Both the position numbers and the translations under genes were made by a program. 64,000 bases of DNA. It comes from Anagrus nilaparvatae. Taxonomy: Eukaryota > Arthropoda > Insecta > Hymenoptera > Mymaridae. The stretch is from positions 7,544,001 to 7,608,000 of the forward strand of contig JAKSXM010000263.1 of the NCBI GenBank assembly GCA_022575985.1, in the 5' to 3' direction. Below, piece after piece: positions 55,921 to 64,000 of this stretch. Position 1 is the first letter of the stretch; each line of letters opens with the position of its first letter. The notes below the pieces were generated by a model. The model ran no database searches, was not told the origin of the DNA, and saw only the letters and a list, made by a program, of their open reading frames with translations.

Positions 55921-57774
55921 GGGCCCCTTCAAGAAGGGGCCTTTTTCATAGGACGAGGAGAATGCATTTACGCATACCATACACGCGTACTGTATGGTTA
56001 TGTGGGACTCAACCTCAAATTTGTATCTGGGGTTGCCCAGATATACACAATTGAGGAATTACAATACCCACTAAACTCCCCACCCTCCTGCATTTATGAC
56101 AATATCATAGAATCCGGACCGGGACTCCCTGTTTAGGTATTACTTCGGTCCGGAAACAATGCAGCCCAGGCATTTCTTCGCCATACCCTGTCAATAAAGG
56201 AGGAGATTTTCCTACGAGAGGAAACCTTCCTCCTTTTTTCCAATCAGTGTCGCCCGTACGTACTCTGCCACACTGTACCAGTTAGCGGCACTGCGCAGCA
56301 TTTCCGGGACGACTACTTCCGGCCTCCATTCATCGAAGGGCGGTCGCCCTTCAGCGAAGCGAGGACATCCAAAAAAGGTGTGGTCAGCGGTATCCAGCTC
56401 GCCCGGGCAATGCAAGCATTCCGGAGATGTCACCTTGCTCCACTTGAAAAGCATATCGCAGAAATAACCGTGACCAGTTAGGAACTGTGTGAGGTAGAAG
56501 TCTACCTCTCCATGATCACGGTTCATCCAGCTTTCCAAATCGATGATAAGGCGGTGCGTCCAACGTCCCCTCGGGTCACCATTCCACCTATACTGCCAAC
56601 ATTCCATTGTGCGGGAGCGAGCGCGAACGGAAGCTACGTCGCGCTCTTCTTCCTCACGGTTATAGATCGCCTGCCTTTCCAAGGCAAGCAGGTCGATGGG
56701 AATCACCCGAGCCACCACCTGGATCGCTGGCTCTGATACTGTCTTGTACGAGCAAGCGATTCGAAGTGCCCCCTGCCTCTGTACTGCCTTTAGTTTCTTG
56801 CAGTACTTTTTTATGCGGACATTGTCCGCCCACACCTCTGCACCGTAGAGCAAGATAGAGTTAACTGTCGTCATCAACAGCCTCCTCTTCTCAGATCTGG
56901 GACCGCCGATGTTCGTCATTAGCCACGAGAGGGACTTTGTCACCCGGCCAGCCTTTTCGCAGGCCTGCTGGAATTGTCTATTGTAGGTCAACTTGTTATC
57001 CAAGAAGACCCCCAAATATTTGACCGATGGTTTGGTCTGGATCATAAGGGGATTACCTCCGTCATCAAAGCTGATGCCGAATATGGTATCAACCCTTCTC
57101 CGGGTCAGAAGGACAATCTCCGTTTTCGGGACTGCCAGTCTTAGTCCGTGATCCGACATCCAGCTATTGATAAGGCGCATGGCCTCATCCAAGGTATTCT
57201 GCTGGTTCTCTGGCTCTCGAGCTGTTATGGTTAGAGCAACTTCATCCGCGTATCCGATCATGGAGCATCCATCCGGGAGCTCAATCTTTAGCAAGCCGTC
57301 GTAAAAGGCATTCCACAGATCAGGACCCAGAACTGAACCCTGCGCTATGCCTGCACTTAATACTTTACCTCTTGTGCCATCGAGCGTGTCCCAGCGCAGG
57401 TATCGGTCCCGGAGGTAATCTCTGAGTATATTTCTCAGATAATCCGGAACTCTGAATACCTGCTCGAGGGAGTGCAACATATCGTCCCACTTAGCCGAGT
57501 TGAATGCGTTTTTCACATCCAACGTGACAAGCAGGACGTCCGGTTTAATATCCGGCCGCACTTGTCTGGCCCTCATAACCACCTTCACGACCTGCTCGAT
57601 GGCACCGATCGTGGAACGCCCCTCACGAAAGCCGTGTTGGTCGTCGCTAAGGTCAACCGCTTCCCTAATTGCTTGCCGCAATCTTCCTCTGACCATGCTC
57701 TCCATCACCTTGCCAATGGTATTTAACATACACAATGGTCTGTAACATACACAATGGTCTGTAAAAAAAAAATG
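55894..57774 (-). mobile_element. 5'-truncated R1-clade LINE with target duplication
   Basis: GCTGTACTTTAAAT is present on both sides (55880-55893 and 57775-57788), a 14-bp target duplication. Minus-strand order: a 5'-truncated ORF2, about 290 bp of 3' UTR (with ggccccttcaagaaggggcc, a strong hairpin, at 55921-55941), then an A tail seen as the T run at 55894-55920. Much GC-richer than the surrounding DNA. The uninterrupted target sequence exists in the opposite arm at about 58880-58900. Confidence 0.95.
56212..57735 (-). CDS. R1-type LINE reverse transcriptase, C-terminal two thirds of ORF2
   Basis: 507 codons, open to a stop at 56212. It begins inside the reverse transcriptase fingers at CMLNTIGKVMESM; the natural frame extends upstream (YRPLCMLNT), so the Met is not a real start. 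Visible are HGFREGRSTIGA, VTLDVKNAFN, GIAQGSVLGPDLWN and the catalytic box, read YADE rather than YADD. The thumb has VKYLGVFLDNKL; a C-terminal zinc-knuckle CLHCPGELDTADHTFFGC follows. The endonuclease part is missing. The YADE change at a metal-binding Asp predicts loss or strong reduction of activity. R1-clade elements reverse-transcribe their RNA at a nicked target. Confidence 0.95.
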   Translation of the reverse strand: MCMLNTIGKVMESMVRGRLRQAIREAVDLSDDQHGFREGRSTIGAIEQVVKVVMRARQVRPDIKPDVLLVTLDVKNAFNSAKWDDMLHSLEQVFRVPDYLRNILRDYLRDRYLRWDTLDGTRGKVLSAGIAQGSVLGPDLWNAFYDGLLKIELPDGCSMIGYADEVALTITAREPENQQNTLDEAMRLINSWMSDHGLRLAVPKTEIVLLTRRRVDTIFGISFDDGGNPLMIQTKPSVKYLGVFLDNKLTYNRQFQQACEKAGRVTKSLSWLMTNIGGPRSEKRRLLMTTVNSILLYGAEVWADNVRIKKYCKKLKAVQRQGALRIACSYKTVSEPAIQVVARVIPIDLLALERQAIYNREEEERDVASVRARSRTMECWQYRWNGDPRGRWTHRLIIDLESWMNRDHGEVDFYLTQFLTGHGYFCDMLFKWSKVTSPECLHCPGELDTADHTFFGCPRFAEGRPPFDEWRPEVVVPEMLRSAANWYSVAEYVRATLIGKKEEGFLS

Positions 57775-59395
57775 GCTGTACTTTAAATATAATTAGCTTA
57801 TATTATAACAATTTATTATCTTCAGAAACTGCTTAACTTGCCAGGCCCCTAAATAACCAGTAAACGGCGTGATTGCAAAATTGTATCAATAATTATCTAT
57901 CATAAAAAAGTTTATGGGCTTTTGGAGATCGCCATCTTGTGTCAACAGTTTATTAGCCAATCAAATTGCTTGTTTTAATTTTTGAATTTTTCTATTTTCT
58001 TGATAGGTTATCATGGGTTATAGCCTATATTTATTGTAAACATCTATCTTTGATATTTCTTTAATGAAGCTAATGGGAAATGATAATGATATAGTCTAGT
58101 TTTAATTTAGTGTAAATAGAATTAAAATTTTATTTTATAAAGATATTAAATAAATTAGAAATTATTTAAAAATATTGTAAGGATATATTAAAAACATATA
58201 GTAAGAATATCATCAAAAGTAAAAATCTTGTCTATGAAAATGATTTTTCATTATAAAACAAAGTTCTTGAAATATGACTTTAAGGATTATAAACAAATTA
58301 ATGGTTTGCATTAAAAACAAAATTTCAGTCATAGATGAGTAGTAAAAATATTCATTAACGTGATTTTCCAGGAAATACCTTTTTTTTAAATCGACATTTT
58401 TTTTTAACGAGTGAAAGAAGGAAATTAAACCCGTTAACTTAAACGTAGTTACTATGACCATTAACTTAAAAGTAGTTACGCCCATAATAGCTTTAACCAA
58501 ATAATAATTATTTTGCATACATCTAAATTAAGCATAAATCTATAAAAAAGATTTTCTTCCTAGCAGGTCGAAAACACTTTTTTCGCCCCGCAACGAGATC
58601 GAAAAAAACGCGTTTTCACCCCACTGAGAAAGAAAAATTTCATTTTGTCCATGGGAACAAAAAAAGAATACCCCAGATCGCAGTATACCATCCTCGACTT
58701 CGCCTCAGATGCTAATTAACGTGCGATCTGGGCCATTCTTTTTTTTTGCTCCCTTGGTTAAAAATGTACTATTCTTTAATTTTATTTTAATTTTCCAGCG
58801 ATAAAATGGTTATTTAGGGGACTGGCAAGTTAAGCAGTTTCTGAAGATAATAAATTGTTATAATATAAGCTAATTATATTTAAAGTACAGCACTGTATAA
58901 GAAAAATTATCTATTTACTGTAAACTTTTGCTGAAATAAAAATTTACTTAGCTTAGGCCATATATAATTTCATCTTACAACATTAGTGGCCCAAAAGTTA
59001 TAATATATTAGGAATTTATAATTTTGCTTAAATTAAATTTTTACTTAGCTTAGGCCATAAAATTTCATCTCACAACATTTATGGGCCGAAAGTTGAATTA
59101 TATGTAAAAAGTAGATCCATTAGGAATATTGTAAGGAAATCAAATAAATTTTAATCTTAAAAACCTTATTTTCTGGACTCAAAAACTTCAAATTCAGATG
59201 AGCTTGTGATTAGGAAACAACAAGACTTAACTTAGTTTTAATTATACTTTAATTTATTAAAGTTTTAAAAACATTATTAATTTAATCAGTATCAGTATTT
59301 TGAAATATACATTTGCTTAAATTAAATTTTTACTTAGCTTAGGCCATAGAATTTCATCTCACAACATTTATGGCCCGAAAGTTTAAGAAAATATA

Positions 59396-59819
59396 AAAGG
59401 AATAAAATTCTTAATTTATTTATTTATTTTTTTTAAATAATTAAGTAACGATATATTTTTTGGTTACTCAATGAGGAACCATTGTGATGGGTCAAATTTT
59501 GGTTTTTGAAATTTGTCCGTTTTAAGGAGGGGGGTCAAATTTGTCTTATTTAAGGGGGGGGAGGTCAAATTTGTCCTATTTAAGGGGGGAGGGGGTCAAA
59601 TGAGACTTAGAATAATCCGGGTTTAGGGACTTGGAATATTTTTGATTTAGGGACCTAGAATAATACGGGAATCAGAATAGTTTGGGTTTAGAATCTTTTA
59701 ACATTTAGCAAAGGTGATAATTACAAATTATAAAAATAAGAAATTGTATTGCTTTTCGTGTGTCTATGCTCAGATGTTATTAAACATGTTCCATGCATTT
59801 TGGTTGTGTGTACACAAAC
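59396..59819. repeat. Short AT-rich stretch with a G-run tandem repeat
   Basis: 59520-59605 has three copies of a unit with ggtcaaattt.tc.tatttaa followed by a run of 5-8 G. Before it, ttactcaatgaggaaccatt at 59463 is the start motif of the satellite-like family at 36.9 kb. No gene. Confidence 0.6.
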
Positions 59820-60896
59820 CGGTTATAAGTTTTTTTTAATTTGGATGTAATACCTCATTTTTTTCCATGAAAGTACTGATATCTAGAAGTATCGTTTTTA
59901 CTTGATATCTCGAATCTTATAATTTATTTTTTGAAAATTTTTTTCTCAAAATTTTTTTCACTAAAAAATACAAAAAATACCAATTTTTATTTTTTTTATG
60001 GACGCAGTACTTAATTTATTTCTGTGGAAGTACCAGTTTTAGAAATATTGTTTATAGTAATTTTTTGGACCTGATACTTAATTTTTTCCAAATTTTATTC
60101 TTAAAATTAAAAAAAAAAACTGCAATTTTTTTTTTCTTTTTGGATGTAGTGCCTAATTTTTTCCTATAAAAGTACCAATATCTGAAAATATGGTTATTAC
60201 TCGATATCTCCAATCTCACACTTAATTTTTTGAAATTTTTTTTTCTCGAAACTTTTTGCATAAAAAATTAAAAAAACAGCAATAGTTTTTTTCTTTTTGG
60301 ACTTAGTACCTAATATTTTCCTATGAAAGTACTTATATCTAGAATTATCGTTTTTACTCGATATCTCCAATTGATACTTAATTTTTTGAAAACTTTTTTC
60401 TCAAAATTTTTTACATAAAAAAAAAAAAATAGCAATATTTTTTTTCTTTTGGGAAGTAGTATTTAATTTTTTTCCATGAAAGGACTAATATCTAGAATTA
60501 TCGTTTTTACTAGGTAAAATAGACCATTAAGAACATTTTGTTATTGTTAATGAGGAACCATAGTGCCAATTACTTGGCAGCGTTTTTTTCTTTTTGGACG
60601 TTGTACCTAATTTATTTCTATTAGAGTACTAGTTTTAGAAAGTTCGTTTATAGTAATTTTTTGGATCTGATACCGAATTTTTTCAAAATTTTTTTCTCAA
60701 AATTAAAAAAACAAAAAAATTAAAATAGCTGCAATATTTTTTGTGTGTGTAATACCTCATTTAATTCCATGAAAGTAATAATATCTAAAAATATAGTAAC
60801 CGGTAACATTTCACAACTATTATGGAATTAAGAGAGAAATGTATGCATGATTGCATGGTTGTAATCGGTGATGTCAGTGGCATATTAATGTATTAA
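59820..60896. repeat. Satellite-like repeat family, about 120-bp monomers
   Basis: Eight or so monomers marked by ttggatgtaatacctcattt, catgaaagtact, tatctcgaatct and taattttttgaaaatttttt, ending gtatgcatgattgcatggtt. Same family as 36940-37880. The 69-codon frame at 60052-60261 is not a gene. Confidence 0.75.
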
Positions 60897-63631
60897 CCCG
60901 TACGCAAAAATCCTATCAATAATTTGATCAAAGTTGTATCAAAAATTTGATACAACTTTTGATCAAACTTTGATAGGATTTGTATAAAAATTTCGCGAAA
61001 GTTGTCTGAAGATAATTAACCACCAGGTATTTAAAAAAAAAATAATAAGATCCCAGGATGAAAATGAACCATGCAGGTAGAAGCGGATATTCTGGGGGTA
61101 TAATTTTCAATTTTTCGACCCAACGTATTTTCCGATTTTCCAAGATGGCGGACAATAAAAATTAAAAATAATGACTTTTAATTTTACAAGGGGGTTTTTG
61201 AGGGTGAGAAAAATGAATTTAGGTTGGAAAACATTCAATTTTTCGACCCAACGTATTTTCCAATTTTCCAAGATGCCGGACAATAAAAATTGAAAATAAT
61301 GAAATTTAACATTACAAAGAGGTTATTGAAGGTGAGAAAAATGAATCAATGGTGGAAAATATTCAATTTTTCGACCCAACGTATTTTCCGATTTTCCAAG
61401 ATGGCGGACAATAAAATTTAAAAATAATGACTTTTAACTTTACAAGGGGGTTTTTGAGGGTGAGAAAAATGAATTTAGGATGGAAAATATTCTATTTTTC
61501 GACCCAACGTATTTTCCGATTTTCCAAGATGGCGGACCATAAAATTTAAAAATATCAACTTTTAACTTCACAAGGGTGTTTTTGAGGGTGAGAGAAATGA
61601 ATTTTAGGTTGAAAATTGTTTACCCTCACGCATTTTTAAGTTTTTTAAGTTATTGAAATATATACTATGATAACGAACATTTGTACATTGAATATGAGTT
61701 TTGAAGGTTTTTAAATGAAAATAATTTTACACATTACTTATATCAAACATTTATTAATAAATAAGAATTTTTTTTATATTATTTTTAATAATAATGGTAC
61801 GAATTTGGAAGGTTTGTTAAATGCGTTTAACCTCTTAGATATAAATACACGCATATTGAATCTATTGAACTAGTTTCTATAGTAGATTTATTTTGATTAA
61901 TTGCATTAACTTTTTAATTTACATGAGATCCACGAGGAGTACATTGAACAGTCTTACATAAAGTAAACTCTTTTTCATTTGCCTTATCTATAAAGAAATA
62001 TATTAATTGTATAAATTGTCCGTCTTTTGTAAATGTAAAACAACATGTTCAAACCTTCAAAACTCATATTCAATGTACAAATGTTCGTTATCATAGTATA
62101 TATTTCAATAACATAAAAAACTTTAAAATGCGTGAGGGTAGACAATTTTCAACCTAAAATTCATTTTTCTCACCCTCAAAAACCCCCTTGTGAAGTTAAA
62201 ACTTGATATTTTTAAATTTTATGGTCCGCCATCTTGGAAAATCGGAAAATACGTTGGGTCGAAAAATTAAATATTTTCCATCCTAAATTCATTTTTCTTA
62301 CCTTCAAAAACCCCCTTGTAAAGTTAAAAGTCATTATTTTTAAATTTTATTGTCCGCCATCTTGGAAAATCGGAAAATACGTTAAGTCGAAAAATTGAAT
62401 ATTTTCTACTCTTGATTCTTTTTTCTCACCCTCAAAAACCCCCTTAAAAAGTTAAAAGTCATTATTTTTAATTTGTATTGTCCGCCATCTTGGAAAATCG
62501 GAAAATACGTTGGCTCGAAAAATTGAATATTTTCCACCCTAAATTCATTTTTCTCACCTTCAAAAACCTCCTTGTAAAGTTAAAAGTCATTTTTTTAAAT
62601 TTTATTGTCCGCCAACTTGGAAAATCGGAAAATAATTTGCGTCGAAAAATTGAATATTTTCCACCCTAAATTTATTTTTCTCACCCTCAAAAACCCCCTT
62701 GTAAAGTTAAAAGTCATTATTTTTAATTTTTATTGTCCGCCAGCTTGGAAAATCGGAAAATACGTTGAGTCAAAAAATTGAATATTTTCCACCCTTGATT
62801 CATTTTTCTCACCCTCAATAACCCCCTTGTAAAGTTAAAAGTCATTATTTTTAATTTTTATTGTTCGCCATCTTGGAAAATCGAAAAATACGTTCGGTAG
62901 AAAAATTGAATATTTTCTACTCTTGATTCATTTTTCTCACCCTCAATAACCCCCTTGTAATGTTAAAATTCATTATTTTTAATTTTTATTGTCCGCCATC
63001 TTGGAAAATCGGAAAATACGTTGGGTCAAAAAATTGAATATTTTCCACCCTAAATTCATTTTTCTCACCCTCAAAAACCCCCTTGTAAAGCTAAAAGTCA
63101 TTATTTTTAATTTTTATTGTCCGCCATCTTGGAAAATCGGAAAATACGTTGGGTCGAAAAATTAAATATTGTCCACCCTTGATTCATTTTTCTCATCCTC
63201 AATAACCCCTTTGTAAAGTTAAAAGTCATTATTTTTAATTTTTATTGTCCGCCATCTTGGAAAATCGGAAAATACGTTGGGTCGAAAAATTGAATATTTT
63301 CCACCCTAGATTCATTTTTCTCACCCTCAAAAACCCCCTTGTAAAGTTAAAAGTCATTATTTTTAATTTTTATTGTCCACCATCTTGGAAAATCGGAAAA
63401 TACGTTGGGTCGAAAAATTGAAAATTATACCCCCAGAATATCCGCTTCTACCTGCATGGTTCATTTTCATCCTGGGATCTTATTATTTTTTTTTTAAATA
63501 CCTGGTGGTTAATTATCTTCAGACAACTTTCGCGAAATTTTTATAAAAATCCTATCAAAGTTTGATCAAAAGTTGTATCAAATTTTTGATACAACTTTGA
63601 TCAAATTATTGATAGGATTTTTGCGTACGGG
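60897..63631. mobile_element. Foldback element, 2.7 kb, with arms built from a 126-bp tandem unit
   Basis: Ends CCCGTACGCAAAAATCC and GGATTTTTGCGTACGGG face inward. The outer roughly 240 bp of each end are unique inverted repeats that contain a smaller palindrome (tttgatacaacttttgatca blocks). The arms then consist of tandem copies of a unit with ttttgagggtgagaaaaatg, attttccaagatggcgga and cccaacgtattttccgattt: about 4 in the left arm, about 10 in the right. The middle (61712-62048) is unique. Frames at 60928-61155 and 62478-62669 are translations of the unit. The target duplication is not resolved. Confidence 0.8.
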
Positions 63632-63650
63632 CCTTTTTTAGAGTAACAAT

Positions 63651-63836
63651 AAAAAAATGAAATGTGAAAAAAGGAATTTTTTTTATCAAGAGGGCAAAAT
63701 AATACACAATTATTTCATATGCTACGTTTCAGGAATCTTCTGTTCGTGGCAAATTTAAAAACGTATCAAATAAAATAATTGTGTATTATTTAGCCCGCTT
63801 CGTAAAAAAAATTCCTTTTTTCACATTTAATTTTTA
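63651..63836. mobile_element. Small palindromic MITE-like element
   Basis: aaatgaaatgtgaaaaaagg at the left against cctttttt-cacattt-aattt at the right, and aataatacacaattatttca against ataattgtgtattattta inside. About 75-bp arms around a short unique centre. No ORF. Confidence 0.65.
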
Positions 63837-64000
63837 ATTATGGACAAAAGATTCATCAAGAATAAATAAAAAAAAGAAATTTGTTTTTTGCCTAAAATTT
63901 TTTAGTCAAAAAATTAGTCAGCATGATCTTAATAAATCATGTTTGCGATTAAATAAGCTGCTACTGGTTGTTACTCTCACTTTCAAAAAACCGCTGCCAA

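Larger units (their letters stand above)
55313..59395. mobile_element. Large inverted-repeat element with an R1 LINE in its left arm
   Basis: 55313-55893 plus 57789-57865 (left arm, split by the LINE) is an inverted copy of 58800-59395. The arms consist of GGCC-family repeats (tatggcctaagctaagtaaa, tgttgtgagatgaaattata) and end inward with a cttgccag(g/t)cccctaaataac block. The 57866-58800 spacer holds no transposase; the 101-codon frame at 58213-58518 looks random. About 2.2 kb without the LINE. Confidence 0.75.

Noticed and set aside
56512..57745. Plus-strand ORFs opposite the R1 reverse transcriptase
   Set aside because: Antisense shadows of a GC-rich coding region with intact conserved motifs on the minus strand.
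62478..62669. 63-codon ORF beginning MSAILENRKIRW, and the similar minus-strand frame at 60928-61155
   Set aside because: Both are translations of the 126-bp foldback unit (gtccgccatcttggaaaatc), which is shared by many copies with stops in most.

Overview
The window is very AT-rich eukaryotic DNA that consists almost entirely of transposable elements, and it is most likely from an insect. Three things point to an arthropod: a terminal exon of the AMPK gamma subunit with an insect-style C-terminus, a TATA box spaced 29 bases from a TCAGT initiator, and the mixture of Ty1/copia, R1-type LINEs, Helitrons, pogo/Tigger and Tc1-like foldback elements. I cannot name the order. No bacterial-type genes are present.

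Layout. 0.2-3 kb: a decayed copia gag/protease fragment split by a 5'-truncated LINE. 3-8 kb: degenerate repeats, an old LTR-like copy, a 149-bp tandem repeat and a tRNA-like sequence. 8.2-11 kb: a broken, intron-containing Helitron helicase on the minus strand. 11.2-12.5 kb: a Helitron-like end and a minisatellite. 14.4-24.2 kb: a complete but mutated copia retrotransposon on the minus strand, with two LTRs, primer binding site, polypurine tract and target duplication. It carries two nested guests: a Ginger/KRBA2-like DNA element with long terminal inverted repeats and its own 181-codon ORF (15.0-16.25 kb), and a short LTR element (22.6-23.6 kb). 25-33 kb: a run of inverted-repeat (foldback) elements. 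34.87-34.97 kb: the one recognisable host exon. 35.5-43.2 kb: LINE fragments, a small intact non-autonomous Helitron, two in-frame minisatellites and a pogo/Tigger remnant. 45.8-49.2 kb: another copia fragment, broken by satellite monomers that themselves contain a 1.25-kb solo LTR-like insertion.

49.7-52.1 kb is the least ordinary part. It holds a compact promoter, consensus splice sites, three tandem Topors-like RING fingers (two joined in frame across a predicted 67-nt intron), and downstream reading frames resembling the N-terminal part of a large arthropod element-borne protein family. A Helitron terminus abuts its last splice donor. 52.1-55.3 kb is a minisatellite with a 620-bp higher-order repeat. 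55.3-59.4 kb is a large inverted repeat with a 5'-truncated R1 LINE in one arm. 60.9-63.6 kb is a foldback element whose arms are arrays of a roughly 126-bp unit.

The nesting gives relative ages. The copia element landed in the GGCC repeat family and then received the Ginger-like and short LTR elements; the R1 LINE landed in an already formed inverted-repeat arm. Apart from the AMPK exon, no gene here can be called a functioning host gene with confidence.
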